From the NCBI GenBank assembly GCA_030754235.1, contig JASMAS010000055.1:1-59593 (forward strand): 59,593 nt of DNA. The letters run 5' to 3'. This DNA is from Litorilituus sp. (GTDB taxonomy: Bacteria; Pseudomonadota; Gammaproteobacteria; Enterobacterales; Alteromonadaceae). Below, in pieces: positions 17,289 to 27,406 of this stretch (its first letter is position 1; each line of letters begins with the position of its first letter). The position numbers were made by a program, and so were the translations under genes. The notes below the pieces were generated by a model. That model saw only the letters and a program-made list of their open reading frames with translations, did not search any database and had not been told where the DNA came from.

Positions 17289-18389
17289 TTAACATGTGGC
17301 ATCGTAGAACAAGTCTTTATGCTGCTCATTAACTAATGATGTTTTGATCGCTTTTTCTTGCTGGAGACTGTTGTCTACAACTGTTTCAGTATTAATACCA
17401 AGTTTTTCAAATAGTTGATTGTCATTATCTGTTTCTGGGTTTTCAGCTGTTAATAATTTACAACCATAAAAGATAGAGTTTGCCCCCGCCAAAAAACATA
17501 ACGATTGCATTTGTTCATTCATTGCAGAACGGCCAGCTGATAGGCGCACATGAGATTTTGGCATCATTATACGGGCAACGGCAATACAGCGAATAAAGTC
17601 AAAACTTTCTAGGTCTTCTACTTCAGCTAAAGGGGTTCCTTCAACTTTAACCAACATATTTATAGGGACACTTTCTGGTTGTTTTGGTAAATTGGCCAGC
17701 TGTACCAATAACGATGCTCTATCTACGGCTTTTTCACCCAAACCCACAATACCACCGCTACATACCTTCATTCCGGCACTTCGAACATGATCTAACGTGT
17801 CAAGTCTGTCTTGATAAGTTCGTGTGGTAATGATTTGGTTGTAGTGCTCGGGAGAAGTATCTAGATTATGATTGTAATAATCTAAACCAGCCGCTTGTAA
17901 TTGCTCTGCTTGATGTTCAGATAGCATGCCTAGTGTCATGCAAGACTCCATACCAAGTGCTTTAACGCCCTTAATCATATCTAATACAACTGGCATATCA
18001 CGCTCTTTAGGATTACGCCAAGCAGCGCCCATACAAAAACGGGTCGATCCCATTGATTTTGCTTTTTGAGCAGCCTGTAAAACTTTTTCTACCTCTAATA
18101 ATCTTTCTTTTTCTAAATCGGTTTTATTTCTTGCACTTTGTGAGCAATATTTACAGTCTTCTGGACAAGCACCCGTTTTAATAGAAAGTAATGTGCTTAC
18201 TTGCACTTCATTGGCATTAAAATGTTGTCTGTGAACGCTTTGTGCTTTAAACATAAGATCATTAAAAGACATAGCAAATAAAGCTTCTACCTCTGTTAAT
18301 GTCCAATTATGTCGCACAGATGATGTGGTTGTTGCAGCATTGCTGGCAGATGATTTTTTTACAGATAATGACATGGGGACTCGTTGCAT
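17289..18389 (-). CDS. bioB: Biotin synthase
   Basis: This 366-residue radical-SAM enzyme inserts sulfur into dethiobiotin. The iron-sulfur motif CPEDCKYC gives C75, C79 and C82; [12 protein letters not shown] and [15 protein letters not shown] are typical of the family. The N-terminal 25 residues are Ser/Thr/Ala-rich and absent from E. coli BioB (346). The start may instead be the ATG at 18374. It is the first gene of bioBFCD and its promoter overlaps the BirA-type operator shared with bioA. Confidence 0.97.
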   Translation of the reverse strand: MQRVPMSLSVKKSSASNAATTTSSVRHNWTLTEVEALFAMSFNDLMFKAQSVHRQHFNANEVQVSTLLSIKTGACPEDCKYCSQSARNKTDLEKERLLEVEKVLQAAQKAKSMGSTRFCMGAAWRNPKERDMPVVLDMIKGVKALGMESCMTLGMLSEHQAEQLQAAGLDYYNHNLDTSPEHYNQIITTRTYQDRLDTLDHVRSAGMKVCSGGIVGLGEKAVDRASLLVQLANLPKQPESVPINMLVKVEGTPLAEVEDLESFDFIRCIAVARIMMPKSHVRLSAGRSAMNEQMQSLCFLAGANSIFYGCKLLTAENPETDNDNQLFEKLGINTETVVDNSLQQEKAIKTSLVNEQHKDLFYDATC

Positions 18390-18407
18390 CTAACTAAATT
18401 AACGGGT

Positions 18408-18435
18408 AGTCTAGCCGTCACAATGACATTGTCAA
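18408..18435 (-). promoter_or_regulatory. Predicted bioB promoter
   Basis: On the minus strand a consensus -35 box TTGACA (18435-18430) is followed after 16 bases by TAGACT (18413-18408), a 4/6 match to the -10 consensus. The -35 box lies inside the left half-site of the BirA-type operator, so repressor binding would block RNA polymerase. Transcription would start near 18401, just before bioB. Confidence 0.6.
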
Positions 18436-18461
18436 CATTATTACCAAATTTAAGTTTACAA
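18429..18461. promoter_or_regulatory. BirA-type biotin operator between bioA and bioB
   Basis: The half-sites TTGTCAACA (18429-18437) and AGTTTACAA (18453-18461) are inverted and separated by 15 bases. They match the known BirA consensus TTGTAAACC-N15-GGTTTACAA at most positions. BirA loaded with biotinyl-AMP would repress both divergent units. The right half-site ends directly against the bioA ATG at 18462. Confidence 0.85.
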
Positions 18462-19760
18462 ATGAACAAAAAACACGCAAAACTGCTCGAGTACGACAAA
18501 AGCCACATCTGGCACCCTTATACCTCAATGTCAAACCCTTTGCCTTCATATTTGGTTGAAAGTGCAGAAGGTGTTTACATAAAACTGGCTAGTGGTGAAA
18601 AGCTTATTGATGGTATGTCTTCGTGGTGGTCAGTATTACATGGCTATAATCACCCTAAGCTAAATGCAGCATTGCTTGAACAGTCTCAAAAAATGTCTCA
18701 TGTTATGTTTGGGGGCTTAACCCATCAAAGTGCAATTGATTTATGTGAAAAACTTATTAACTTAACACCGTCAGGGTTAGATAAAGTGTTTTTATCTGAT
18801 TCTGGCTCTGTTGCCGTTGAAGTTGCGATGAAAATGGCGCTGCAATATCACCATGCAAAAGATAATCGTGATAAAAGTAAAATATTAACGGTTAAAAACG
18901 GCTATCATGGTGATACTTTTGCTGCGATGTCGGTATGCGACCCCGTTACCGGTATGCATCAACTATTTGAACAAGTATTGATGAAAAATTATTTTGCTCC
19001 TGCCCCCGCTGTTTCTTTTGAACAACCATGGCAAAAAGATGATATTTTACAACTGAGTCAATTATTTGCTAAACACCACCATGAGTTAGCCGCTTTTATT
19101 ATAGAGCCGATAGTGCAAGGCACTGGGGGAATGCGCTTTTACCACCCTGAATATTTAACGGCCTGTAAAAAATTATGTCAGCAATATGATGTACTGCTTA
19201 TTGTTGATGAAATAGCTACAGGCTTTGGCCGAACAGGAAAGTTATTCGCTTGTGAATGGGCTAACATTAGCCCTGATATTATGTGTTTAGGTAAAACATT
19301 AACGGGTGGCTATATTACCCTCGCCGCAACTTTATGTACTGATGATATCGCTGAAACTATCAGCAATGGCGAAGCGGGTTGTTTTATGCATGGGCCAACC
19401 TTTATGGGCAATGCGTTAGCCTGTGCTGTTGCGAATGCTAATATAGATTTATTATTTGAAAACGACTGGTCGTCACAAGTCAACGCCATTGAAAGCATCT
19501 TAAAAGATTTTTTATTACCATTAAGTGCTCATGAACGCGTTAAAGAGACACGAGTACTTGGCACTATAGGTGCTGTTGAGTGTGTTCAAGCGGTCAATGT
19601 TGCCAATATTCAAAAACGCTTTGTTGAACTAGGAGTATGGATCCGTCCTTTTGGCAAACTTATTTATATTATTCCGCCGCTTATTACAGAAAAAAAACAA
19701 CTTAAAACCCTGATTAATGCCATTAATACCGTCTTAGATGAAGAAGCTTGTTTTATTTAG
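18462..19760 (+). CDS. bioA: Adenosylmethionine-8-amino-7-oxononanoate transaminase
   Basis: This PLP enzyme uses SAM as amino donor to make 7,8-diaminopelargonate. From the ATG at 18462 it is 432 residues (E. coli BioA, 429), starting MNKKHAKLLEYDKSHIWHPY. The PLP lysine is K278 in CLGKTLTGGY, and DEIATGFGRTG is the cofactor-binding motif. An open extension back to 18384 crosses the operator and is not expected in the protein. The ATG has no ribosome site because the operator touches it; translation may be leaderless or start elsewhere. It diverges from bioB. Confidence 0.95.
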   Translation: MNKKHAKLLEYDKSHIWHPYTSMSNPLPSYLVESAEGVYIKLASGEKLIDGMSSWWSVLHGYNHPKLNAALLEQSQKMSHVMFGGLTHQSAIDLCEKLINLTPSGLDKVFLSDSGSVAVEVAMKMALQYHHAKDNRDKSKILTVKNGYHGDTFAAMSVCDPVTGMHQLFEQVLMKNYFAPAPAVSFEQPWQKDDILQLSQLFAKHHHELAAFIIEPIVQGTGGMRFYHPEYLTACKKLCQQYDVLLIVDEIATGFGRTGKLFACEWANISPDIMCLGKTLTGGYITLAATLCTDDIAETISNGEAGCFMHGPTFMGNALACAVANANIDLLFENDWSSQVNAIESILKDFLLPLSAHERVKETRVLGTIGAVECVQAVNVANIQKRFVELGVWIRPFGKLIYIIPPLITEKKQLKTLINAINTVLDEEACFI

Positions 19761-20125
19761 CAAACGGCCTTAGCTAAGTACATATTGTCATATAATGTAA
19801 GCCTCGCCAGATTAATGATTAGTAGAAAATATAGATGATAACAAGGTTTATCATTCTACCTTCTGTTATGGTACTTAATTATTTATAAGCAAGCATGACT
19901 GCCTAAAATAATAAACCATATAATTAAGTACAAATAACCCGTCAGTGGTGTTAACCAACAGCGCCGGATTTCATTGTGATACTTATATTTATCGATTTAT
20001 TCTTACTTTTTTCATAATTGTAGGCTTATTTGGCAAATTTTACTTGTTAAACCATACAGTCGCGGTAACATATCCCCCCATTTTCGATGCAATAGCAATT
20101 AGATATTATATTAAGAGGTCATTAA
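19761..20125. other. 365-base gap upstream of asnS
   Basis: A TATAAT hexamer at 19791-19796 could belong to a distant promoter. A weak inverted repeat (TGATAAC ... GTTTATCA near 19834-19855) may terminate bioA transcripts. No gene is convincing; a 67-codon frame overlapping the start of asnS has no family features. Confidence 0.35.
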
Positions 20126-21526
20126 ATGTCAGTTATAGCAATTACTGATGTATTAGCAGGAAAATATCCTGTTGATGAAACTATAACCCTACATGGTTGG
20201 ATTAGAACACGCCGAGACTCAAAAGCAGGCATTTCTTTTTTAGCCATTCACGATGGCTCATGCTTTGATGCCATTCAAGCTATCGTTCCAAGTGATCTTA
20301 ATAATTATCAACAAGATGTTCTTAATCTAACGACAGGCTGCTCTGTCAAAGTTTCTGGTATTTTAGTGGAATCTCCTGGTAAAGGTCAGTCTTTTGAAAT
20401 TCAAGCGACTGCGGTCGAAGTACTTGGTTTTGTTGAAGACCCTGATACATACCCTATGGCTGCTAAACGCCATAGCATTGAGTTTTTACGTGAACAAGCG
20501 CATTTACGTGCCCGCACTAACATTGGAGGCGCAGTTACTCGTGTTCGCAACTGTTTAGCACAAGCTATTCACAGATTCTTGCATAGTAAAGGTTATTTTT
20601 GGATCAGCACACCGCTAATTACAGGCAGTGACTGTGAAGGTGCTGGTGAGATGTTCCGAGTTAGTACTTTAGACATGGAAAACTTACCTCGCGATGACAG
20701 TGGTAAAGTTGACTACAATAAAGACTTTTTTGGCAAAGAAACCTTTTTAACGGTATCTGGCCAATTAAACGTTGAAACATACTGTAACGCGTTATCAAAA
20801 GTATACACTTTTGGCCCAACCTTTAGAGCCGAAAATTCTAATACTTCTCGTCACTTAGCAGAGTTTTGGATGGTAGAGCCAGAGATTGCTTTTGCTGACT
20901 TAGCCGATGCTGCGGATTTAGCAGAAGAAATGCTGAAATATGTGCTTAAAGCGGTATTAGAAGAAAGAGCCGACGATATGGCTTTCTTTCAACAACGTGT
21001 AGATAAAACCGTTGTTGAGCGTTTAACGTCAGTAATAGAAAGTGACTTTGTGCGTTTAGATTACACTGACGCTATTACTATTTTAGAAAATTGTGGTAAG
21101 AAGTTTGAAAACCCTGTCGCTTGGGGCGTAGATTTAAACTCTGAGCATGAACGTTACTTAGCAGAAGAGCATTTTAATGGCCCTGTTGTTCTGCAAAACT
21201 ACCCAAAAGATATTAAATCTTTTTATATGCGTTTAAATGACGATGGTAAAACGGTTGCGGCAATGGACATCTTAGCACCGGGTATTGGTGAGATTATTGG
21301 TGGTAGCCAACGTGAAGAGCGCCTCGATGTGCTTGATTCTCGCCTAGAGGAGATGGGCTTAGATATTGCTGATTACAGCTGGTATCGTGATTTACGCCGT
21401 TACGGTACCGTGCCTCACTCAGGTTTTGGTTTAGGTTTTGAACGTTTAGTTGCTTACGCAACTGGTATGCAAAATGTTCGTGATGTTATTCCATTCCCTA
21501 GAACGCCAAATAACGCAGCGTTTTAA
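20126..21526 (+). CDS. asnS: Asparaginyl-tRNA synthetase
   Basis: This 466-residue class IIb synthetase is the same length as E. coli AsnS. It has an N-terminal OB-fold anticodon-binding domain (about 1-110, with [21 protein letters not shown]), motif 2 [21 protein letters not shown] and motif 3 [10 protein letters not shown]. It charges tRNA-Asn. A good ribosome site, AAGAGG, lies 7 bases before the ATG. A strong hairpin follows the gene. Confidence 0.98.
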   Translation: MSVIAITDVLAGKYPVDETITLHGWIRTRRDSKAGISFLAIHDGSCFDAIQAIVPSDLNNYQQDVLNLTTGCSVKVSGILVESPGKGQSFEIQATAVEVLGFVEDPDTYPMAAKRHSIEFLREQAHLRARTNIGGAVTRVRNCLAQAIHRFLHSKGYFWISTPLITGSDCEGAGEMFRVSTLDMENLPRDDSGKVDYNKDFFGKETFLTVSGQLNVETYCNALSKVYTFGPTFRAENSNTSRHLAEFWMVEPEIAFADLADAADLAEEMLKYVLKAVLEERADDMAFFQQRVDKTVVERLTSVIESDFVRLDYTDAITILENCGKKFENPVAWGVDLNSEHERYLAEEHFNGPVVLQNYPKDIKSFYMRLNDDGKTVAAMDILAPGIGEIIGGSQREERLDVLDSRLEEMGLDIADYSWYRDLRRYGTVPHSGFGLGFERLVAYATGMQNVRDVIPFPRTPNNAAF

Positions 21527-21541
21527 TTAGCAGCTCATGTT

Positions 21542-21573
21542 AATGTAGGTTGTACTCTAGTACGACCTACATT
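21542..21573. terminator. Hairpin between asnS and nitroreductase gene
   Basis: AATGTAGGTTGTACT and AGTACGACCTACATT form a 15-pair stem with one G-T pair and a two-base loop. A T-rich stretch follows on the plus strand (TTTAGTTTT). The two flanking genes converge here, so it may act in both directions. Confidence 0.8.
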
Positions 21574-21599
21574 TAGTTTTATTACCTTTGTTTTATCAA

Positions 21600-22142
21600 C
21601 TAGTTCCAAAAAGTCACCTTTCTTGCGTAATCTTTTGCAGGCTTTATTGGCAATGTTTTACATCGACTGCCAACATATAAAAAACCAATAATTTCATTAT
21701 CTTCACTCACTCCTAGACCTGTTTTAACGCCATTATTATAGGCAAGTGAGCCTGTACGCCAGATTGCCCCAAACCCCAGTGCTGCAGCTGCCATTTGCAT
21801 AGCATGGGCAGAGCAGCCCGCGGTAATGAGTTGTTCTTGAACGGGAACTTTTTCATGTTTGCTAAATTGGGTGCTAATAACAATAATCATGGGCGCTCGA
21901 AATGGCATCTTGGCTATTTTTTCAAGGTTATCAACTTCTTTACCACTATTATTAACAAATAGATCACTTAACTTTTGTAAACCACTTTTACTGATCACAG
22001 TAAAGTGCCACGGCTGTAAACCTGCATGATCAGGCACCCTCATACCCGCGGCTAAGATCTGCGCTAAGGCGTTAGCACTCGGTGCAGGGCTAGTTAATAA
22101 TGGGGAAGACTGGCGAGTTAATAAAAATTCTATCGGTGTCAT
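21600..22142 (-). CDS. YdjA-like NAD(P)H nitroreductase
   Basis: From the ATG at 22142 the protein has 180 residues (E. coli YdjA, 183). The start TPIEFLLTRQSSPLL, GMRVPDHAGLQPWHF and WRTGSLAYNN match this small FMN-dependent nitroreductase family. It reduces nitro or quinone-like compounds in vitro; the natural substrate is unknown. A longer reading from 22184 adds 14 residues not seen in relatives. The ydjA / sppA / ansA association seen in E. coli is partly kept, with two genes inserted here. Confidence 0.88.
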   Translation of the reverse strand: MTPIEFLLTRQSSPLLTSPAPSANALAQILAAGMRVPDHAGLQPWHFTVISKSGLQKLSDLFVNNSGKEVDNLEKIAKMPFRAPMIIVISTQFSKHEKVPVQEQLITAGCSAHAMQMAAAALGFGAIWRTGSLAYNNGVKTGLGVSEDNEIIGFLYVGSRCKTLPIKPAKDYARKVTFWN

Positions 22143-22232
22143 GCTTACGGACTTTTTAGGGATAATTTTGTTTAGTTTATACATTTTCTAAAAAAAGTGT
22201 AATGTTAATCATTATAATTATTGCGACGAAAG

Positions 22233-22260
22233 TTACTTAAATTTGTTCTTTTGGTATAAT
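22233..22260 (+). promoter_or_regulatory. Possible promoter of the DMT transporter gene
   Basis: TTACTT (22233-22238) and a consensus TATAAT (22255-22260) are separated by 16 bases. The start codon is about 110 bases downstream, leaving a long untranslated leader. Support rests only on the -10 match and position. Confidence 0.35.
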
Positions 22261-22370
22261 ATCTTTAAAATATCTTACGATAAAGTTTCCCCCTTTTTTT
22301 ATCGCTATTATTTAATCCCTACCAAGCTTTGTTGGTTTAACTTAAACGACGTAAAAGAGAATATACTCAC

Positions 22371-23276
22371 ATGCAAGTATCCATAGCCTATTTGGCTGTG
22401 CTATTAATCTGGTCTACCACACCGTTAGGTATTGTTTGGAGTAGTGAATCTATTAGCCCAAGCATGGCGGTATTATTACGCATGGTCATTGCACTTATAC
22501 TAGGTGGTGCAATCATTTTTATAAAGCGCATTTCATTACCATGGCATAAACAAGCAATTCGGCTGTACAGTTACTCTGCCCTTGGCGTTTTTGGTGGGAT
22601 GACATTTTCTTATTTAGCTGCACAATATATATCTTCAGGCGTCTTATCATTAACCTTTGGTTTAGCGCCAGTATTATCAGCTATTTTTGCACAGCGAATA
22701 TTAGCAGAACCTACGATTTCGACTTTAAGAAAATTGGCAATGTTATTATCTTTTTCTGGTTTAGCCATTGTTTGCTCAGATAATTTTTCACTACAGGCAA
22801 ACAGCTATCTTGGCTTGCTGTATGTTTTAATTGCAGTGTCATTATTTAGTTTAAGTGGGGTATTGGTTAAAAGTATTTCTTTGGTTATTCATCCAATGGC
22901 TACTACCGTAGGTGCGTTGTCAATCGCAACACCACTATTTTTTATTACCTGGTTATTGCTTGATGGTTCTTTACCTGTTGAACAATGGCAATTAAGGTCT
23001 ATTTGGGCAACTTTGTATTTAGGGGTTTTTGGTTCTTTGATAGGATTCTTTGCTTATTTTTATGTATTGCAAAAACTTAGTGCAAGTACAGTGGCATTGA
23101 TCACCTTGATAACACCAGTTGTTGCTTTAACGCTTGGCACAGTTTTTAATGACGAGATGTTGAACAATAAAATCATTTTTGGTGCTTTCTTGGTCATAGC
23201 AGGGTTAGCTTTTTATTACTGGGGCGAACAACTGATAAACAAGCGCCTTAACACAACATCCTTTGTTGATGAGTAA
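22371..23276 (+). CDS. DMT-family transporter (EamA domains)
   Basis: This 301-residue inner-membrane protein has about ten hydrophobic helices arranged as two EamA repeats. The start IAYLAVLLIWSTTPLGIVWSS and the late GSLIGFFAYFYVLQKLSAST and LITPVVALTLG are typical. It probably exports a small metabolite or amino acid; the substrate cannot be read from sequence. It diverges from the nitroreductase gene and converges on DoxX, with a strong hairpin between. Confidence 0.88.
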   Translation: MQVSIAYLAVLLIWSTTPLGIVWSSESISPSMAVLLRMVIALILGGAIIFIKRISLPWHKQAIRLYSYSALGVFGGMTFSYLAAQYISSGVLSLTFGLAPVLSAIFAQRILAEPTISTLRKLAMLLSFSGLAIVCSDNFSLQANSYLGLLYVLIAVSLFSLSGVLVKSISLVIHPMATTVGALSIATPLFFITWLLLDGSLPVEQWQLRSIWATLYLGVFGSLIGFFAYFYVLQKLSASTVALITLITPVVALTLGTVFNDEMLNNKIIFGAFLVIAGLAFYYWGEQLINKRLNTTSFVDE

Positions 23277-23285
23277 CGATATAAA

Positions 23286-23324
23286 AGCAAACAGTTAGTT
23301 TTGTCAGCAAACTAACTGTTTGCT
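23286..23324. terminator. Perfect 16-pair hairpin between convergent genes
   Basis: AGCAAACAGTTAGTTT (23286-23301) and its exact reverse complement (23309-23324) flank a seven-base loop. No long T-run follows on the plus side. It lies between the DMT transporter and DoxX genes and may limit read-through in both directions. Confidence 0.75.
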
Positions 23325-23332
23325 AACCTCAC

Positions 23333-24031
23333 TTAAGGGTTAAAATATCTCACTGTCTCATTTTTTTTACTCAAAAAATAATCAATGCTGGTATAACGCC
23401 CTGCTCCAATAAAAAAGAGGGCGAGTAACATAATAAAATAGGTTACTGAAAACTCGATGCCATTGTTCAGAACAACAATATTACCATTGCCGTAAAGCCA
23501 GTCGGTATTACCATTTTCGTTTAAAATTTCACGCATCACCTCAATTTTTCGTGCAGTTTCTTTGCTATTTTCTAAACTTGCTTGTGCCTGCTCAATACCA
23601 ACCCAATCAAGTACTTTAGCTGCACTAGTATCAGGATTAGTTGGCGTTATAGCAAACCAACCATTTTCGGCGTGAACTGTGGTTGCTGCAACAATCATTG
23701 TAAACATCAGTGGAATGGATACCAGTCTTGTTAAAGCGCCCACTAATAATAACCAACCACCAAAAAACTCAACTAGGATAACTAAGTTGGCTAATAACGC
23801 TGGAAATGGTAAACCTAAGCCCCAGTCACTATTACCAAACCAAGCGATAATATTTGGATCAGCCATCAAAGCAGCAAAACCAGTAGCATCATCATTTAAT
23901 AACTGCGTTTTACTAAAACCTGCCATAATAAAAACAGGTGCTAGATAGAGTCGAATTAACAGCGCCGGAATTCCATCAAAGTTTGGCAGTTTATTAAAAA
24001 AATTTTGGTAGATAGTTAATAACGTAGTCAT
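23333..24031 (-). CDS. DoxX-family membrane protein
   Basis: This 232-residue protein has about four membrane helices and family motifs (RLYLAPVFIMAGFSKTQLL, VEFFGGWLLLVGALTRL). It is longer than a minimal DoxX protein (about 130-150) owing to a hydrophilic insert at about 125-185 (AITPTNPD through GNGNIVV). DoxX proteins are linked to respiratory or redox membrane complexes, but the function here is unknown. It appears to be a single-gene unit. Confidence 0.85.
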   Translation of the reverse strand: MTTLLTIYQNFFNKLPNFDGIPALLIRLYLAPVFIMAGFSKTQLLNDDATGFAALMADPNIIAWFGNSDWGLGLPFPALLANLVILVEFFGGWLLLVGALTRLVSIPLMFTMIVAATTVHAENGWFAITPTNPDTSAAKVLDWVGIEQAQASLENSKETARKIEVMREILNENGNTDWLYGNGNIVVLNNGIEFSVTYFIMLLALFFIGAGRYTSIDYFLSKKNETVRYFNP

Positions 24032-24370
24032 AGTAATAGGCTTCTGATTAAAATAGTTTAATTATTATTAATTAGAACTTAAAAAGAGCTAAATGCTTTC
24101 AATTTTTATCAAGCTTCTAAAAAATTCTTATTTATTTACAAAGTAATAATAATACCTTTATTATTTTAAGGTAATATAGCCACTATTCGAGCTTAGGGTC
24201 TGTTGTCCTTCGGATTTGTTTAAATGCTTCTTGCTCTTCGTTGCGAGGAATTTACATAGAGTGACTATGCTACATTCCTCGCGCCGCGATCAAAAGCATT
24301 TAATTCGAACAAAATTTAAACATAAAAGTTCAAAAGACCCTATTATTAACTTAACTTATAGATATTATTT
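24032..24370. other. 339-base divergent gap between DoxX and sppA
   Basis: This gap contains copy 2 of the dispersed repeat (24194-24342). The remaining AT-rich DNA should hold promoters for both genes, but I cannot place them with confidence. No ORF is credible. Confidence 0.5.
24194..24342 (-). repeat. Dispersed intergenic repeat, copy 2 (complete, 149 bases)
   Basis: The ends are inverted: TAGGGTCTGTTG on the left, TAGGGTCTTTTG on the right strand. Inside is a second inverted pair, GCGAGGAAT ... ATTCCTCGC, flanking a centre with ACATAGAGTGACTATG. Read on the minus strand it aligns with copies 1 and 3. This layout resembles a small non-autonomous mobile element or a structured RNA/DNA repeat. 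Confidence 0.75.
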
Positions 24371-26260
24371 ATGACTGTTTTAGCAAATTTTTTTAAACAC
24401 ATTTTAGCTGGTGGTTGGTGGCTTTATACCTTGGTTAGATCTGTGGTATTAAACCTACTTTTTGTCATTTTGTTCATTAGCTTTATTGTCGTTTCATGCA
24501 GTGACAAAGCAAAGATAGAGGTTCCTAAAAAAACAGCGTTAGTAGTAAATCTGGTGGGTGACTTAGTTGAGCAAAAGCAAGAAATCAACCCTATGGATTC
24601 GCTAGTTAATGATTTCTTTGATCAAAAAGATGACAAACCTGAAGTTTTAATAAGTAATGTAGTTGATGTTATAGCTCGTGCTAAAAATGATGATCGGGTT
24701 CAATTATTAGTATTACAACTTCAGGGCTTAAATAATTCGGGTTTGAGTAAATTACAAGATGTTGGCAAAGCCCTTGTTGATTATAAGTCTTCAGGAAAAA
24801 GAATTATCGCTTTAGGTGACCAATATACCCAAGATCAATATTATTTGGCCAGTTACGCTGATGATGTTTGGCTAAACCCACAAGGCTTTATGCTGTTAGA
24901 TGGCTATGGCCGCTATAACATGTATTTTAAATCAGCATTAGAAAAATTAGCCATAAACCAGCATATTTTCCGTGTTGGTACATTTAAATCAGCAGTCGAG
25001 CCTTTTTTACGTAATGATATGTCTGAAGAAGCTAAAGAAGCCAACAAACTTTGGCTTGGTGATCTATGGGAACAATATAAACAAGATGTTGCGCGCCAGC
25101 GTGGTTTTGATACAGATAATTTTGATGAGAGCATTGAAAATTTGTTAACTAAATTCAGTCAATCTGATAGCAGTTTCGCTCAGTATGCACTTGCTAATAA
25201 TTGGGTTGATCAATTAAAAAGTCGTGATCAAATGCGAAGTCAATTAACAGAATTAGTTGGTGAGAATAAAAAAGGCACGAGTTATAGCCAAATTGGCTTT
25301 AAAGATTATTTAAAAGCAAGTACTGCCAATAGAGCTTTTGAAAACCAATCAACCGATAAAGTTGCGGTTATTGTTGCTAAGGGCACTATCTTAAATGGCA
25401 CGCAAAAACCTGGCTTAATTGGCGGCGACTCAACGGCTAAGTTATTACGTAAAGCGCGTATGGATAAGAAAGTAAAAGCAGTTGTATTACGTGTTGATAG
25501 CCCTGGTGGTAGTGCTTTTGCTTCTGAAATTATTCGTCAAGAAATCGAATTAATCAAAGCTGCAGGAAAGCCAGTTGTTGCCTCTATGGGTACTTATGCT
25601 GCATCAGGTGGTTATTGGATATCTGCCCCTGCGGATAAAATTTATGCTGCACCTTCCACTATTACGGGATCTATTGGCATATTTGGCATGATGATGACCT
25701 TTGAAGATTCATTAAGCAAATTAGGTATTCATACCGATGGTGTTGGCACTACCGATATTTCAAGTTTTGGGCCTACCCAGCCACTTACTGACGGTATGTC
25801 ACAATTGTTCCAATTAAGTATCAATAAAGGCTACCAGGATTTTATTTCATTAGTGGCCACTAATAGAGGCATGACCTTAGAGCAAGTTGACGCCGTTGCA
25901 CAAGGGAGAGTTTGGTCGGGTAAAAAAGCCAAAGAACTCGGTTTAGTTGATAAACTAGGCAATTTGACCGATGCAGTTATTGCTGCGGCTGAATTAGCAA
26001 AACTTGAACAATATGACACTTTGCTTATTGAGAAAGAACCCTCTTCTCGTCATAAATTAATACAACAACTAATAGGAAATACTTCAGGCATATTTTCCCT
26101 TGGCACTGCAAATTCTGTTGACTTATTATCAGCCAGTTCTGTAACCAATGAACCAGTTAATATAGTGATAAAACAGTTACACACTCAGCTTGAAACCATG
26201 AAAAAATTTAATGACCCTCAAGGAAAATATACCTTATGTTTAGTATGTAGCGGACAGTAA
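24371..26260 (+). CDS. sppA: Signal peptide peptidase SppA (67K type)
   Basis: This 629-residue inner-membrane serine protease degrades leftover signal peptides. One N-terminal membrane helix lies at about 22-42. Two ClpP-like halves follow; the general-base lysine is K206 in VGTFKSAVEPF and the nucleophile is S412 in YAASGGYWIS (E. coli K209 and S409). VDSPGGSAFAS is also conserved. It is two bases upstream of ansA and clearly co-transcribed, as in E. coli. Confidence 0.97.
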   Translation: MTVLANFFKHILAGGWWLYTLVRSVVLNLLFVILFISFIVVSCSDKAKIEVPKKTALVVNLVGDLVEQKQEINPMDSLVNDFFDQKDDKPEVLISNVVDVIARAKNDDRVQLLVLQLQGLNNSGLSKLQDVGKALVDYKSSGKRIIALGDQYTQDQYYLASYADDVWLNPQGFMLLDGYGRYNMYFKSALEKLAINQHIFRVGTFKSAVEPFLRNDMSEEAKEANKLWLGDLWEQYKQDVARQRGFDTDNFDESIENLLTKFSQSDSSFAQYALANNWVDQLKSRDQMRSQLTELVGENKKGTSYSQIGFKDYLKASTANRAFENQSTDKVAVIVAKGTILNGTQKPGLIGGDSTAKLLRKARMDKKVKAVVLRVDSPGGSAFASEIIRQEIELIKAAGKPVVASMGTYAASGGYWISAPADKIYAAPSTITGSIGIFGMMMTFEDSLSKLGIHTDGVGTTDISSFGPTQPLTDGMSQLFQLSINKGYQDFISLVATNRGMTLEQVDAVAQGRVWSGKKAKELGLVDKLGNLTDAVIAAAELAKLEQYDTLLIEKEPSSRHKLIQQLIGNTSGIFSLGTANSVDLLSASSVTNEPVNIVIKQLHTQLETMKKFNDPQGKYTLCLVCSGQ

Positions 26261-26262
26261 TC

Positions 26263-27297
26263 ATGGTTAACAGAAAAAATATCTATGTCGCTTATACCGG
26301 TGGAACCATTGGTATGAAGAAAAGCCAAGAAGGTTATGTACCTGATAAAGGGCACTTAACTTCTTCTATCAATGCATTACCAGAATTTCATCGCGAAGAA
26401 ATGCCTTACTTTACTATTAATGAATATCAACCGTTAATAGATTCTTCGAATATGACCCCTGCAGATTGGCAGCGGATCGCTGATGATATTAAAGCACATT
26501 ATGATGATTACGATGGCTTTGTAGTACTACATGGTACTGATACCATGGCCTTTACTAGTTCAGCCTTATCGTTCATGTTTGAAAATTTAAGCAAGCCAAT
26601 TATTGTCACTGGCTCCCAAATTCCGTTAAGTCAACTCCGCTCTGACGGTCAAGTCAATGTACTTAACGCTTTATATGTTGCAGCAAATTATCCTATTACT
26701 GAAGTTGGCCTTTTTTTTAATAACCGGCTTTACCGAGGTAATCGTTCAATTAAAGCTTATGCCGATGGTTTTGATGCCTTTGATTCTCCCAATATGCCAC
26801 CACTACTTGAAGCGGGTATCAACATCAATTTGCTTTCGGGTGTTGTTAAAGGTGAAGTAACTTCACAGAAAGAGAAAAGCGTTATTGTCAGAGAAATAAC
26901 GCCACAACCTATTGGGGTTGTGCATTTGTATCCCGGCATTAGTGCTGATGTGATAGAAAATGTTATTAGACAACCTGTTAAAGCACTGATACTTCGCAGT
27001 TATGGCGTAGGAAATGCACCACAAGATACCGCCCTGCTCACTTGCTTAAACAAAGCAAAGCAGCAAGGTATTATCGTGGTTAATTGTAGTCAGTGTATTA
27101 AAGGCACGGTAAATATGTCAGGTTATGCGACTGGAAACGCCCTTAGCCAAGCAGGTGTTATTAGTGGTCACGATATGACGTTAGAAGCCACATTAACTAA
27201 ATTGCACTATCTGCTCAGTCAACACCTTGGTTATGAAGAGGTATGTAAATTAATGCAGTTAAGTTTACGCGGGGAGTTAACTAACCATGAAAAATAA
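26263..27297 (+). CDS. ansA: Type I (cytoplasmic) L-asparaginase
   Basis: This 344-residue enzyme (E. coli AnsA, 338) hydrolyses asparagine to aspartate and ammonia. The first catalytic Thr is in YTGGTIGMKK and the second in VVLHGTDTMAFTSSAL. There is no signal peptide, which fits the low-affinity cytoplasmic type. It follows sppA by two bases. A perfect hairpin lies downstream. Confidence 0.96.
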   Translation: MVNRKNIYVAYTGGTIGMKKSQEGYVPDKGHLTSSINALPEFHREEMPYFTINEYQPLIDSSNMTPADWQRIADDIKAHYDDYDGFVVLHGTDTMAFTSSALSFMFENLSKPIIVTGSQIPLSQLRSDGQVNVLNALYVAANYPITEVGLFFNNRLYRGNRSIKAYADGFDAFDSPNMPPLLEAGININLLSGVVKGEVTSQKEKSVIVREITPQPIGVVHLYPGISADVIENVIRQPVKALILRSYGVGNAPQDTALLTCLNKAKQQGIIVVNCSQCIKGTVNMSGYATGNALSQAGVISGHDMTLEATLTKLHYLLSQHLGYEEVCKLMQLSLRGELTNHEK

Positions 27298-27352
27298 TAT
27301 TATTTGTTATGTAACAGTGTCATTTGTAATTCAGTTAATTCAATCGCAACAG

Positions 27353-27391
27353 GTTATCTCATTTTGCTGTCTGAATGAGAAATGAGATAAC
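27353..27391. terminator. Hairpin between convergent ansA and DUF349 genes
   Basis: GTTATCTCATTT (27353-27364) pairs exactly with AAATGAGATAAC (27380-27391) around a 15-base loop. There is no clear T-run after it, so any terminator role is provisional. The site sits between two converging genes. Confidence 0.65.
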
Positions 27392-27406
27392 TCGGCTTGA
27401 TAGTTT

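Noticed and set aside
19945..20148. 67-codon frame upstream of asnS
   Set aside because: It overlaps asnS, has no family features and no ribosome site that would justify a call.
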